This document shows positions 34,512-45,504 of a stretch of DNA of 64,000 nucleotides, piece by piece; within the stretch, counting starts at the first letter, position 1, and every line of letters begins with the position of its first letter. A model generated the notes under the pieces. The model did not search any database. It saw nothing but the letters and a program-made list of their open reading frames with translations, and was not told where the DNA came from. The DNA comes from Pleurotus ostreatus/Saccharomyces cerevisiae fusant (Eukaryota > Opisthokonta): the NCBI GenBank assembly GCA_024196135.1, contig JAMQCK010000010.1, positions 186,001 to 250,000 on the forward strand, read 5' to 3'. A program made the translations under genes and the position numbers.

Positions 34512-35115
34512 CTAATCGCCCTGGCAGGAGACAAAGTTGTTGCCCGACGCGCCGGTGTGGGTGATGACGCTGTCGAAAGACGGTCGTCAGTCATCTTGTT
34601 TCGTTCCACACGTCGACCACAACGTTGTCTACAGATGAAACCAGAATATACAGACAGACACTCACGCGCAGTAGACCCCATTATCCGAGAACACGACGCG
34701 GTCCGCGCCAGGCGAGCCGCCCGTGTAGAGGCTTCCCGAGGACAGGATCGGGAACTCGTTGTAGTCCGACTCGCCCGTGCACCACATGCTGAGGCCCTCG
34801 CGGTTGTTAAAGCTAGATAAGTGGGAGGTTAGCGTCGGGGATCGACATGCAGCTCTTGCCCCACGACGCTCATAGGCAGTCATGGGCTCGAACAGACATG
34901 CGCGAGAACACTCACGTATGCGGATAGCTGTTCGACCCAATCGGGTTGCTCAAGTGGCTCACGCCCTGCGAGACGGCCGCCTTGACCGCGCTCAGGGAGT
35001 AGGACGCGCTCCCGCAAGTGACGGTGCCGGAGGGCCAGGCGCGCGGGGTGAGAGGTGTGACGAGGGCGCTGGCGGAGGCGGCGAAGAGCGCGATGGAGAA
35101 AAGGGAGAAGCGCAT
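34512..35115 (-). CDS. Secreted guanyl-specific ribonuclease, RNase T1/N1 family
   Basis: Start 35115: MRFSLFSIALFAASASA is a signal peptide, followed by a short propeptide-like part ending in PRAWPSG. The mature enzyme reads TVTCGSASYSLSAVKAAVSQ and GSNSYPH, then after an intron (near 34815-34915) SFNNREGLSMWC, DYNEFPILSSGSLYTGGSPG and ADRVVFSDNGVYCA. After a second intron (near 34571-34669) it reads VITHTGASGNNFVSCQGD with the stop at 34512-34514. The catalytic set known for RNase T1 is all present by motif: Tyr-x-His in SYPH, the base Glu in NEFPI, Arg in ADRVV and the acid His in ITHTG. It cleaves single-stranded RNA after guanosine. The Cys pairing differs slightly from classical T1 but is like RNases of this family in mushrooms. 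Likely used for extracellular RNA scavenging. Confidence 0.9.
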
Positions 35116-36501
35116 GGTGGCGAGGACCAGTGCTGAGCGACGGGAGGGCAGGAGTTTAGTAAAGAGGTTGACGCGGTGTCGAGACTGGGGCAACTAGCGC
35201 AGGCTCGAGGACCGGTCGGGTGGGCGGGGCGACGCTAGAGACCAGTCGTCGCTGCCTGGTTACTTATACCCCCCGATGCGCATTGTGCCGCATTGAGATA
35301 AGGAGGGAACGTGCGCGTGGGTAGGCAATGTGTATAGAGGGGCGCGTGTCGACAGAGATTCGCTGTTCCTTGGCATGCGCCGTTGGCAGGTAGGCATGAG
35401 ATGAACGGTTGCGAGCATGAGGAGCATGCGGGATCGCGGACAAGGTGAACTTCCGTGCGATGGAAGGTCTACCAGGTAAGAACCTTAGCCTAGTTGTCGG
35501 GGAAGAGAGAGCCCGACTGGAGGCGGCGTCGAGCAAGCTGTTCTGTGGATCCATCCCATGTAAAGCCTAGTCCGAGATGTCCAGTAGCATAGACCGAGAG
35601 ATCGAAGACCAAGAAGAAGATAGATGCTTCTGATCCATGAACTGATCACGCGTCTCATCTGCACGCCGCCGAGCTGCCCTGGCTGTATGAACTCGAACTA
35701 TCGTCGGGAGATAACTTGAGGGCAATGAAAGATAGCCTGGAGATCCCAAAGGTCTATAATGGCCATGTCAACGTCCACATGCTGCCAGGAGAGGCTCTTG
35801 GCTCGTCCATATCGGTTCAGTAGAGGCCAGCATGTCGTGTTCGATACTGCCCCGAAGATCGAGCGCGCCGTTCACAGGAAAATAAGTGTATTGTGGCAAG
35901 CATGCAGTGCAAAGGCGCAGAAAGATCGCAATGACAAGGGGACCGTTTTGCTGGCGACGGCGGTTGGTGGAAGAGAGTGAGAAAAGACGGTTACCAGCGG
36001 CGCTCTGTGGCCGGCAATCCCCGAGGAAGTATCCCACGCCACCGGGTACTTCCCTCCTTCGACGTGATTCCACCGAGAGCTGGGGTCACCCTTGTCTCGC
36101 TTGGAAGATGCAGTGGGGACCTCGCTGAAGCCAAGGGAAGCTGCGCTGCATAGCCCAGCGACGCAGCGAAGACTGGGGCGGGTATGAAGGCTGCCCGTTC
36201 ACGTGAAAGTTCAACTTCCCAAAGCCATCAACCTCGCGCGACGTCATCAAAATTGACTCCGGCGTCCCGTTGATCCCGGCATCCCCAAAGTTGGGCGCCG
36301 AGTCGCAAAATGCAAAGTGCCTTTGAGGCGGGCGCGCCACACGGGTCGTCCTCAACGTTCACGGCGCGGTGTCCTGGGCGCGCAGAAACTGCTGCATACC
36401 CGACGACCGAAAATCCTGGAAAAATGGGGCCGGAAAACGACGGCAGAGGCGCGTAATCGGCTCCACCCCGAATGCTGCCCCAAAGTTTTGGGCACGCATC
36501 C
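35116..36501. other. Intergenic between divergent ribonuclease and desaturase
   Basis: No gene was found in 1.4 kb. It holds the upstream DNA of both genes; a TATAAG-like site for the ribonuclease sits near 35261-35270 on the minus strand. Confidence 0.45.
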
Positions 36502-36507
36502 ATATAA
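36502..36507 (+). promoter_or_regulatory. TATA-like box, delta-9 desaturase
   Basis: ATATAA lies about 77 nt before the start at 36583, followed by a C/T-rich leader. Confidence 0.5.
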
Positions 36508-36582
36508 GCGCTGGGGCGCGGCGAGTCCCGCATCCCCCTTCCCTTCCTCCACCTCCTTCTCCTCCTCCCCCGCAACGTCGCC

Positions 36583-38169
36583 ATGTCCGACGTCGGCGTC
36601 AAAATGCGCACCGCGGACGAGCAGCCGTCCGACCTGAACATCCCGGACAACTACGTCCAGCACACGCTCAAGACGACGAAGCCGCTCCCGCCCGTCACCT
36701 GGGCGAACCTGCTGCAGAACATCAACTGGATCAGCTTCACGCTGCTGACGGCGACGCCGCTCATCGGCGCCTGGGGCGCGTTGACGACGGAGCTGCGTTG
36801 GGAGACGGCGGCGTTTGCTGTCTTTTGGTACTTTGTGACCGGCCTGGGTGAGTGGTGGCGCGCGAAATGGTGATCGGCGGGCGCTAATGCAATGTAGGGA
36901 TCACGGCCGGGTACCATCGCCTGTGGTCTCACCGCGCGTACAATGCGTCTATTCCGCTGCAGTACGCTCTTGCTCTTGCGGGTGCTGGCGCGGCCGAGGG
37001 TAGCATCAAGTGGTGGAGCCGTGGTCACCGCGCTCACCACCGCTACACCGACACTGAACTCGACCCGTACAACGCTCACAAGGGTGCGTGCAATTCTCTA
37101 CCCGCACTCCTTCATCGTGTCTAACCTTTGCGTAGGCTTCTTCTACTCGCATATCGGCTGGATGCTGGTCAAGCCCCGCCGCCGCCCTGGTGTCGCGGAC
37201 GTCTCTGACCTCTCCAAGAACCCTGTCGTGCGCTTCCAGCACACGCACTACGTCAAGCTCATGGTCTTCATGGCCTTCATCCTCCCCACCCTCGTCGCCT
37301 GGCTCGGCTGGGGCGACGCGCGCGGCGGCTACATCTACGCCGGCGTCATCCGCCTCTGCTTCGTCCACCACTCGACCTTCTGCGTGAACTCGCTCGCGCA
37401 CTGGCTCGGCGAGACGCCGTTCGACGACAAGCACACGCCGCGCGACCACTTCGTGACCGCGCTCGCGACGATCGGCGAGGGGTACCACAACTTCCACCAC
37501 CAGTTCCCGATGGACTACCGGAATGCGATCAAGTGGTACCAGTACGACCCGACGAAGTGGTTTATTGCGACGTGCCGCTCGTTCGGTCTCGCGAGCCACC
37601 TCAAGGTGTTCCCGGACAACGAGGTCCGCAAGGGCCAGCTCACGATGCAGCTCAAGCGCCTGCGCGAGACTCAGGAGCGCCTGGCGTGGCCGTCGGACAG
37701 CAACGACCTGCCGGTCATCACTTGGGAGTCCTGTAAGCTGCTGTGTTCTCCCTTCCATCATCGTCTTGCTTACCCACCTACGCAGTCCAGGAGCAGGCCG
37801 CTTCCCGCCCGCTCATCCTCATCGCCGGCTTCATCCACGACGTCTCGACCTTCATTGACGAGCACCCCGGCGGCGCGCACCTCATCATCAAGTTCATCGG
37901 CAAGGACGCGACGACCGCGTTCTTTGGCGGTGTCTACGACCACTCGAACGCGGCGCACAACCTGCTCGCGATGAAGCGCGTCGGCGTCCTCCATGGCGGT
38001 GCCCCGCATATCCTGGACCTCGCTGATGAGAAGAAGGTGCGTGGATGTGTGGTTGTGAAGTTCGAGTGTGTGCTGATTGTTTTGTCAGATCCCTCCCTCG
38101 CAGCGCTTGAAGATCGCTCGGTACAACGAGCTGAGCTCGAGCGGCTCCAGCTCGGAGGCGGGCTTCTAG
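36583..38169 (+). CDS. OLE1: Acyl-CoA delta-9 desaturase with C-terminal cytochrome b5 domain (OLE1-type)
   Basis: Start 36583 ([15 protein letters not shown]). Five exons. The membrane segments are [20 protein letters not shown] and [12 protein letters not shown], then the three His boxes of stearoyl-CoA desaturases: [25 protein letters not shown] and [12 protein letters not shown]. The fourth-type motif [20 protein letters not shown] sits between the second and third. A further membrane stretch is [20 protein letters not shown]. After an intron near 37733-37785 a fused cytochrome b5 domain follows, [20 protein letters not shown] with the haem-ligand His in HPGG and a second His in [13 protein letters not shown]. 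The last exon adds [18 protein letters not shown], stop 38167-38169. The enzyme puts the double bond at C9 of stearoyl/palmitoyl-CoA in the endoplasmic reticulum, taking electrons through the fused b5. Length of about 450 residues is typical of fungi. All motifs are intact. Confidence 0.95.
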
Positions 38170-39363
38170 GGGTCTTCGTCGCTTGGTATCTGCTGTTGAT
38201 TGGGTGGTGTGATATGGACAAGCTACGCATCGGTGGCCTCTCGACGAGGACGTCGTGCCTTTCTTACGGGCGCGACCTCTTGCTGGATGGCTAAGGGTCT
38301 CACTAAGCTGACGTTACGCATGGCATGGTTCCCTTTAGACTTGTACTTCGTAGAATACGAACTGCATTGAACGACAACTTACGCTTTGAATCTCTGTCCC
38401 AGGATCGCTTGAGCATGCGTTGGTTGTGCGTGTTTGGGCGGTTGCTTGTGATTGTTTGTCGATGTGGGTGCCCGCGGGGACAAATAATGACAATCAGTCA
38501 TCGACAGGCTTGTCTCTTACTCCCGTGGTCTTGCTGCTCTCATTCGACACTGTTCAGGGCGGCATCTTCGTCGCCGCGCTCGCGCCTCTGCTCGGTCCTG
38601 GTAAAGGTCCAACGGCTGGCTCCATTCTCTAGTATCGTGTAGGAGAATTCAAGTGGTCGTTTCTGTGCTGCCGCCGTAGCATCATCCGCGATTGGCCTCA
38701 AGTCAGAAGACTGATACTTCTCCCACTCCGGCCTTCGGGTCGTGCCCATCAGCATCCATCTTTTTCGAAGAAGTTCCCGAGTTTTGAAGGGAATAATTGC
38801 GGTCGGCGCGGTCGCCATAAATCACCACGAAGGACGAGGGTCTTATCGCCGTCTCGCGTCACGATATCGCCCTGATAATCGTGGCTCCGTCGATCGCGCG
38901 TAGGTGTGGCGCAGGGTCGTCCACTTTTTCGCTGCTCTGCTCGTCTGGTCCGACCCATGCTATCGCAGCACAGGCTGAGCAACTCTTTGATGCATCAGTC
39001 CATCCCGACGCGCGCCAAACAGGTGAGTAGTTCTAGCGGTTCAGTTTGTAGCACGGCTGACGAACTGACGTCAAAGAACTTAGAGCGAGCTCGCGGTAGT
39101 GTTCGTGGCCGCATCGCCATGGAAGGCGATTTGTCGTGAAAGCGGGCGACTGGCTATCTAGTCGATGCCGGACTCGACCGCGCACACGTTGGCTGCATGA
39201 GGATAGCGTGTGGGCGCGAACGTACCCTTTGGTGTCTCCATGGTACGTACACACGTCGCGAAGCTTTTACGCCCAAGTCGCGAGGCTTGCCGCTTAAGTC
39301 GAACAGGCATCTGATACATTTACAGCCTACGGGTCAACACACCGCGGTCGCCGCAGCGAACAC
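38170..39363. other. Intergenic, no gene seen
   Basis: Short overlapping frames only. Confidence 0.45.
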
Positions 39364-40000
39364 CTAATCATAATGCTCATCATAGTAATCCGCCCACTTC
39401 TCCTTCTCGATCGCATCCTCCCTCCACACCGGCTGCTTCCTGAAGAGGGCCGTCAACGCCTTGAGCTCCTTCGGCCCCGGCCGCGAGACGAAGTGCTCCA
39501 CCTCCGTCGACATGAGTGAATAGAAGGAGACCGCGCGGCGGTCGTCCAGGGTCTCAAAGACCGTCTGCACGTTGTCCGCGCTTCCCTCCTCCGGCTGGAC
39601 GTCGAAGAGCTTCGTGAAGGGCCAGAATCGGTTGGTCACAACGAGGAGCTCGTGCATCAGGTTCGTGTCGTCCTCGTCGTCCTCGTCGCTCGTGTCGTCC
39701 GCGTCGTCCGCGTCGTCCGTGGGGGACATGCGGACACGCGAAGGCGACAATTCCTCGAGGATGGAACGAACCTCGGCGATGGAGACAGGGAAGCCGAAGT
39801 GCCAGTAGTAGTCGGAGGTGGGAGAGTAGCGCGCTGGGAGGGCGGGGATTTCGGCGTGTTCGGGATGGACGCGCTGGAAAAGGTGAGCTTGGGTGACCGA
39901 ATATTTGGCGTGGGTGAGTGCTGACTGCGAGGTATCCAGGTTGGGGTTTAACGCTGGTGCTCGGCGCTAAGTAACCGACTCCGTTTTCTAAGATATTCAT
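39364..40000 (-). CDS. Orphan tandem family, copy A (acidic insert)
   Basis: The first short exon starts at 40000 (MNILENGVGYLAPSTSVKPQ, to PGYLA; an in-frame ATG at 40021 is also possible). The intron is GTCAGC...TCCAG ending at 39874. The second exon reads RVHPEHAEIPALPARYS, YYWHFGFPVSIAEVR, then an Asp/Glu/Ser-rich insert at 39664-39722 built from GTC/CTC-type triplet repeats, then LMHELLVVTNRFWPFTKLFD. The conserved end is AVSFYSLMSTEVEHFVSRPG and PVWREDAIEKEKWADYYDEH; the stop is at 39364-39366. Copies B and C share the block order and the intron position. I recognise no family. No signal peptide or membrane segment is visible. The acidic insert is unique to this copy. Confidence 0.65.
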
Positions 40001-40225
40001 GATGATGAGGGGAAGAGACAACAGAGTCGGCGCACGACTCGCGCGTATACCTCAAGCATGCGGCTGGATCGTGGCTTCCTGTTGGCAGCGTGCATTTACT
40101 TGACTCGTGCCTCAGTTCGTGCCGGTACGTACACAGACCAAACGCGTCCTTACTTTCGATGACGGGCACTCCCTTACATTCTCAAACCACAGGGTACATA
40201 ATCTACGGCCCACAGACGGCGCCAT

Positions 40226-40831
40226 CTACGTACACCCATAATGGTGCATCCACTGCGACTTCGGGAGTGCATCCTCCCGCCACTCGGGCTCCTTCCCGAG
40301 TATACGCACTAGCGTATCTATCTGCTCCTGGTCCGGGCGCGACTCGAATCGATCTTCCTCCATCACTATCGAGAAGAAGATGACCGTGGGATGGCCGTTT
40401 GGCGAGGGGAACGCGTCCTGGATCATGTTGTTCGCGTCCTCTGGAACAGGCTTGACGAGCACCTGGCACGTGTGGTGCCAGCCGGAGGCCTGCTTGCAGA
40501 AGCTGAGGAGATATATCATCATGCTTGTCTTGGGAGTGGGGCGCTCGTCGGGCCTGTTGAGACGCCGGGCAACGTAGCGTTTGGCGAGAATTTGGATTTC
40601 CTCCACGGAAAGCGCGAAGCCGTAGTACCGGTTGTATTCCGAGTCCTTGGAGTACCGCTCTGGAAAGGAAGGTATGTCTGCGTGCGCTAGGTTGACGCGC
40701 TACGGTGGGCGGTGTCAGCTTCGCAGAATTTGTGGCACCGTGATCGAGAAGCGCACGTCGAGGAAACCGGGTTGAGAGGGCGGCGCGACCGCTGGCGGCG
40801 GTAAGCTTGCATGGTACTGCGGGCATTCCAT
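40226..40831 (-). CDS. Orphan tandem family, copy B
   Basis: First exon from 40831 (MECPQYHASLPPPAVAPPSQ, PGFLD), intron GTGCGC...CGTAG, then RVNLAHADIPSFPERYSKDS, YNRYYGFALSVEEIQI, YVARRLNRPDERPTPKTSMM and CQVLVKPVPEDANNMIQDAF. The family ending follows, VIFFSIVMEEDRFESRPDQE and PEWREDALPKSQWMHHYGCT, with the stop at 40226-40228. Same layout as copies A and C. The middle part is the least conserved between copies. Function unknown. Confidence 0.65.
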
Positions 40832-41016
40832 GGCCAAAGTTCACGAGAGTGCAAGACAAGCGACGCCTTACCAGGTGGATACCACGATGAACGCTAGTGG
40901 TATCGTGACTTTTCTCAGGGTCCATGCAACGTGCGAACCAAGGCTCAATTGGAGGCATGACCTATGTAACGAACAGAGATGACTAGGTTAGCGACGAGTC
41001 GCCAGCGATATCGATA

Positions 41017-41763
41017 TTAAGGAAATGCACAGTCGTATACGGACGCCCAATCGCTTTTGCTAACCGTATCCTCCATCCAGACAGGCGACCTTTCGAACAC
41101 CTTCGTCAACCTATCCAGCATTTTCTGGGATGGTCGCGAAACAAATTCGTGCGGCTCCGTCGACATCACTGCGTAAAAGGTGACAGACTCGTTTGGACCG
41201 CTGTCCACCGCAGATGCAGACGTCGTGGGTGCGTCGTTCGCACTCTCCTCTGGCGCGCTTTCCTCGTCCGGCTGAACGTTGACGATGGATATGTAGTCCC
41301 ACTCAGAGATCACTGCGAGGACTTGGTGCAGATTGATGATATAATTCATGTCGCTTGCAGGCTCCCTGATCAACCAAGATGCATAGTGCTTGACGAGTGC
41401 TCGGGCCTCCTCGATCGAAACTGGGAAGCCAAAGTACCAGTAATGGTTGGAGGCTTCGGAGTAGCGCTCGGGTAAGGAAGGGATGTCGGCATGCAAGGGA
41501 TTGACTCTCTGCGTCAATGTTATGAATCAGCGGCTAACGATGCTTTTACGTGTCATGCACACCTTGAGGAATTGCGTGCCCGCGGTCTCATGCGCAGACT
41601 GGCTAACAGTCAAGCCACTGTTCAGCACAGGATGCACAATGGAGTCAGTGGCCTCAGCAGAGTGCTCGGTGGCGTGAATAGCGGCCGGTGCACACGGGTC
41701 TTCAACCGTACCTGCCGACTGGGGGGCAAGCGGCTTAAAGGACTCAGTCCCTTCGTTAATCAT
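41017..41763 (-). CDS. Orphan tandem family, copy C
   Basis: First exon from 41763 (MINEGTESFKPLAPQ..., ending GTQFLK), longer than in A and B. Intron GTGTGC...ACGCAG (41514-41568), then RVNPLHADIPSLPERYSEAS, NHYWYFGFPVSIEEARALVK, NLHQVLAVISEWDYISIVNV and an Asp/Glu/Ser/Thr-rich linker. The shared end is VTFYAVMSTEPHEFVSRPSQ and PVWMEDTVSKSDWASVYDCA, stop 41017-41019. About 230 residues. Common core of the three copies: R-V-(N/H)-x-x-H-A-(D/E)-I-P-x-(L/F)-P-x-R-Y-S near the splice site, and F-x-S-R-P then P-x-W-x-E-D near the end. Function unknown. Confidence 0.68.
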
Positions 41764-41857
41764 ATTTGTACTTTCGAGACGTGTAAGCGTGAAGTTGCAG
41801 AATGGTAGTCGCGAGAGGCTGACACGAAGATGCTTTCACTGCTCGGGCGGTCTGACC

Positions 41858-41865
41858 TTATATAA
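41858..41865 (-). promoter_or_regulatory. TATA box, orphan copy C
   Basis: TTATATAA lies about 96 nt before the proposed start at 41763, supporting the first-exon assignment. Confidence 0.5.
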
Positions 41866-42447
41866 CTGGCGGTCGTGTCCACGTTCTCAAGGACGTGTCC
41901 ATCGACTGACTCAAGTCCCGACGGAGTCTTCCGGTCAATTGAAGAGCAATCCTATTTCTCGGCCCTTTGTCGACCGATTGGCCTCGCAATTCCTGAAATA
42001 AATTTTCTATTCATACAATGATCGTGAATGAATAGAAATGATTTCGCATCGACTCCAATGAATGAATATGGCTTGTACTGATTGATTGTACGTTAAAGGG
42101 GACGTGCACCAGATGCAATAGCATCTACTCTTTGATACGTTCATTCAGACATACTGATACGCTCTAGAAAGGTCGGAATTTCTCAGCTGATCCCTGAATG
42201 TGTCATGCCATGCACGAAGGCTTCTTGTACGCTTCCATTCTATAGCAAAGACAAACAAACACCTTGAATTGGTAAACAGCACGACAGTATAGTAGATGTA
42301 TAAGGCTTTTTTTGAGTCCTCGTGAACTTAATGCATGCGCGTACAACGTTTGCGATTGAGTTGGAAGGAACAAGATGTCTGGGTCAATGGCGGTGCTATA
42401 TCAGTGATTTACTCAATGTCCTTCGTAAAAGCTTTCGACAACGCCCA

Positions 42448-42454
42448 TATATAA
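42448..42454 (+). promoter_or_regulatory. TATA box that decides the start of the repeat-rich gene
   Basis: TATATAA lies about 51 nt before ATG 42505 but after an earlier in-frame ATG at 42322. This makes 42505 (MSDNDARNDRLQQMRN) the likelier start. Confidence 0.5.
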
Positions 42455-42504
42455 GGGCAAGGGAAGAACAGCGTCTTCAGTACTCACACCACCCTGAGCT
42501 CCTC

Positions 42505-44394
42505 ATGTCGGACAACGATGCCAGGAACGACCGGTTGCAACAAATGCGCAATGCGCCACTTGATTATTATCAACGACTCGGGCTCCGGATAGCTAGAGCA
42601 GAGCGCTCGCAGTCCCCTGCTACATCCGAGACAGCCAGTGGAGCAGAGCGCTCACGGACACAGTCCCCTGCTGCATCCGAGACAGCGAGTACAGCAGAGC
42701 GCTCACGGACGCAATCTCGTGTCGCATCTGCGACAGCTAGTAGAGCAAGCTCACGGACGCAATCTCGTGCCGCATCAGCGACAGCTAGTAGAGCAAACAG
42801 TCTGAGGCGCGGAGAGATACACACTGAATCCGATTCGCGTCACGTTACCATGCGCCGAGCACCCAGCCAGAGACCCTCCGGCAATGCGAGCCTGGTCCCG
42901 AGCCCGTTGCTCCCCGGGAGTGTTTCGTCGAGTCCGTCAATTTCAGGAGGCTTTCCCAACCCATCATTACCAGAGATCCTTGCATCGAGCTTGTTGGTCC
43001 CCGGGAATCTTTCGCGTTCGTCGAGTCCGTCAATTTCAGGAGGCTTTCCCAATCCATCACCAGAGAGCCTTGCTCCGAGCCCGTTGGTCTCGGGGAGTCT
43101 TTCGTCGAGTCCATTGATTCCAGGAGGCTTTTTCACTAGTCCATTAGTAACAGAAAGCCTTGCTCCGAGCCCTTCGATCCTATACGAAGACAACCCGATC
43201 GGCGATGATCGATTGGCAGCATCCTTGTCACGTGTATCGCGCGTGCCAAATATCAACGACGACAACGATATCGTCATGAATGAGCCACAACCCCAAGAGG
43301 AATCGCCCCAGCAGCATGAAAGTCGGTCTGACGCCGACATCACAATGTCATCACCCACGCGCAGCGCACATGACCATGCCGTGCAAGATCCCATGGCGGA
43401 ACAGTATGCCCAGCAGCAAGAGGATACTGAGACACTTCTTCACTACGAACCCGAGGATGTCTATCCCAATCATCCGGATTTCGATAGATGGGTCAAGTCA
43501 GGCGCGAGAAAGGTCGCCAGACAACGCTGTCGTCTGGAAGCCGCACACTACGGAACCTGGAAAAACATATGTCATGATTCATTCAGGGCAATGCGAAGAC
43601 TGTCTGCGCGCCAGTGCACAGCAACCGCAGACATCGTGCCACAATTCCCGTCCGGTGGCTTGTTGAGCGAAACGATGGTTGAGAGTTCCGCCTACCTTCG
43701 AGCCAAATCGGTTCGCGTACCTGACTGGTCACAGATTACAGTACTGCACAAGTCAACTGACAGTATTGACGAGGAAGAGGAGGACTCGCCTCAGACGTTA
43801 TTGCAAAAGGTGCCCGAGGAAAGAGAGACGGACCAAGAAAAAGAGGCGTGTGAGGAAGGCGAATTCGAGGACGACGAGGATTCGCTTGAGTCGCCGCTTC
43901 CGCATCGGGTCACTCTTCTTGTGGAGATAAAGCCTGTTCTACCTGGCAAGAACGGCGCGCCCTCGTCTTTCACCACGTCCTATAATATCAGAAAGGGTCT
44001 GGTACAGCTACGCGAGCAATCTTACCATTTACTCGGTGAAGAGCCATCAGTGGCGATTATCGGAGGTATCCTAGCGTTCGGGAGTCATTTCACATATAGG
44101 GAGACCGCACGAAACGATGCGGCTGTCAAGCGGGTTTTCGAAAGAAAGGACGATCAGGAATTTTTGGACTCAGGCGATGAGCAAGAGCGAGACGAGAACG
44201 AAGCCAAGTTAGTGGCCAATATCAGGAATGAGTTCTCTACGCAAATCGGACGAGAGCTTTTCACAATATTCGGCAACGGGGAGAACTTTGTCAATGCAGA
44301 GTCGTATAACGGGAAGGCCATTTTGGAGAAAATCAGGATTCGAGCGATGGAGCTGGCACCGGATTTCTATTCCGATTCGTGGGAGAAGGAGTAG
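42505..44394 (+). CDS. Orphan protein with two internal repeat arrays and a possible PD-(D/E)XK-like core
   Basis: One uninterrupted frame of 629 codons, unusual here where most genes have introns. Residues about 30-100 (42600-42810) are reiterations of an (E/S)RS-R-T-Q-S-x-A-A-S-x-T-A-S type unit. Residues about 130-225 (42895-43175) are three to four copies of a unit like SPLVPGSLSSSPSISGGFPN. A Glu/Asp-rich linker follows at 43260-43440. The ordered part contains FDRWVKSGARKVARQRCRLE, YGTWKNICHDSFRAMRRLSA, another acidic patch, and VTLLVEIKPVLPGKNG, then SYNIRKGLVQLREQSYHLLG and PSVAIIGGILAFGSHFTYRE. The VEIKP strand followed by a helix and a hydrophobic IIGGILAFG strand looks like the E-x-K part of PD-(D/E)XK folds (inference only; the acidic residue before it was not fixed). 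No mobile-element features are seen. The stop is at 44392-44394. Confidence 0.6.
   Translation: MSDNDARNDRLQQMRNAPLDYYQRLGLRIARAERSQSPATSETASGAERSRTQSPAASETASTAERSRTQSRVASATASRASSRTQSRAASATASRANSLRRGEIHTESDSRHVTMRRAPSQRPSGNASLVPSPLLPGSVSSSPSISGGFPNPSLPEILASSLLVPGNLSRSSSPSISGGFPNPSPESLAPSPLVSGSLSSSPLIPGGFFTSPLVTESLAPSPSILYEDNPIGDDRLAASLSRVSRVPNINDDNDIVMNEPQPQEESPQQHESRSDADITMSSPTRSAHDHAVQDPMAEQYAQQQEDTETLLHYEPEDVYPNHPDFDRWVKSGARKVARQRCRLEAAHYGTWKNICHDSFRAMRRLSARQCTATADIVPQFPSGGLLSETMVESSAYLRAKSVRVPDWSQITVLHKSTDSIDEEEEDSPQTLLQKVPEERETDQEKEACEEGEFEDDEDSLESPLPHRVTLLVEIKPVLPGKNGAPSSFTTSYNIRKGLVQLREQSYHLLGEEPSVAIIGGILAFGSHFTYRETARNDAAVKRVFERKDDQEFLDSGDEQERDENEAKLVANIRNEFSTQIGRELFTIFGNGENFVNAESYNGKAILEKIRIRAMELAPDFYSDSWEKE
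42600..42810 (+). repeat. Coding minisatellite-like array 1 (Arg/Ser/Thr/Ala unit)
   Basis: About five degenerate copies of a 30-50 nt unit with GCTCACGGACGCAATCTCGT-type cores lie inside the orphan frame. Units stay in frame, so copy number changes would alter protein length only. Confidence 0.6.
42895..43175 (+). repeat. Coding minisatellite-like array 2 (Ser/Pro/Gly unit)
   Basis: Three to four degenerate copies of a roughly 70-90 nt unit share cores such as AGTCCGTCAATTTCAGGAGG and GCTTTCCCAA. All are in frame with the host protein. Confidence 0.6.
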
Positions 44395-45435
44395 ATGAGA
44401 TGAATGACACGAGATGTATACGTAGGGCATTTCCTGAATAAGACAGTTATTGAAAGAGATGTTCGCTCGCGAGTATGGTCGCGAGTACGGCGAGTGCGGG
44501 TGGATATTTCCATTACTTCGTAAACGGGGCCGGGGGATCTCTATGTCTTTAGACATGGACTGCTGACGCACAGCGATGGAGTTCTTGGGTGATTAAGGAA
44601 GTGTAGAGGTCTAGAGGAGCCTAACGATAGTTGTTAAACGAGCTTCGCCGATTCAAATGATAAGATTGTCGGTGCGAGGACGCCAGCAGCGGTGCTCGCG
44701 ACAGTAATTGGAGGATGCCAAATTGGGCCCAAGATTTTCGACATTCAAGCGGGACTTCTGAAACCTACATGCCTGGCTATCGGCCGACATGGAAACGGTT
44801 GGGAAAGACTGACACACCTTGCCTGAGCATGGAATACTCATAATGCAGACTTTGGTCCTGGTCGTCCTCGCCCGATATGCCATGCAGCTCAGGCTTCCTT
44901 CGGGCATGAGACGCGCGATCTAGTACAGGGCATGCACGTTTAGGTGGCCGGATAATGGCTTCGACGAAGAATGCTCGCACTCTGTGCCATGTACTCTCGT
45001 CAACAGCCGATGCGATTCGACCTCGAGGGGACACGGGCCTGTGGCGAGCGCTGGCGCATGTCGGCTTTCACCGCTTACTAGATAGATGATTCTGGTTGAT
45101 TTGTCGCTGCACAGTGATGAATAAAGAAAACGAGGATACGTTTATGCACGCGCATCGCCCGCAGGGGACGACATCCGGATAGTAGAGTGGTGGTGAGAGC
45201 CAAGTCCCGTACGTCGGACTTCGGCAGTCGCCGAGCTCGGCCGCGCGACTCGACTTCCCCAGTGACTGCGTCTCTGGTCACCATCCAGTGTCAATATCAA
45301 TGTCTAACGCTCCTGTTCACCGCACTCATGTCACTCGTCCGCGAGCACGCAATGATGCCCTTTTTCTCAGCTAATCTTCGCTATTGAGCGGCATGAATAT
45401 CGAAGCCCTCGGCCAGCTTATCACTCCCTCGAAGC
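44395..45435. other. Intergenic, no gene seen
   Basis: Only short frames were found; nothing with a motif. Confidence 0.45.
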
Positions 45436-45442
45436 TATATAT
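45436..45442 (+). promoter_or_regulatory. TATA box, M20 peptidase
   Basis: TATATAT lies about 65 nt before ATG 45505. Confidence 0.55.
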
Positions 45443-45504
45443 GCACGCGGACGACCTTCGCCACTTGCCTTTGCACTCTTCAAGCGTCGAGAGGTTCAGC
45501 CGTA

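Noticed and set aside
37006..37761. 251-codon open frame on the minus strand
   Set aside because: Lies opposite the desaturase exons; Arg/Val/Glu-rich composition is the mirror of the real gene's codons.
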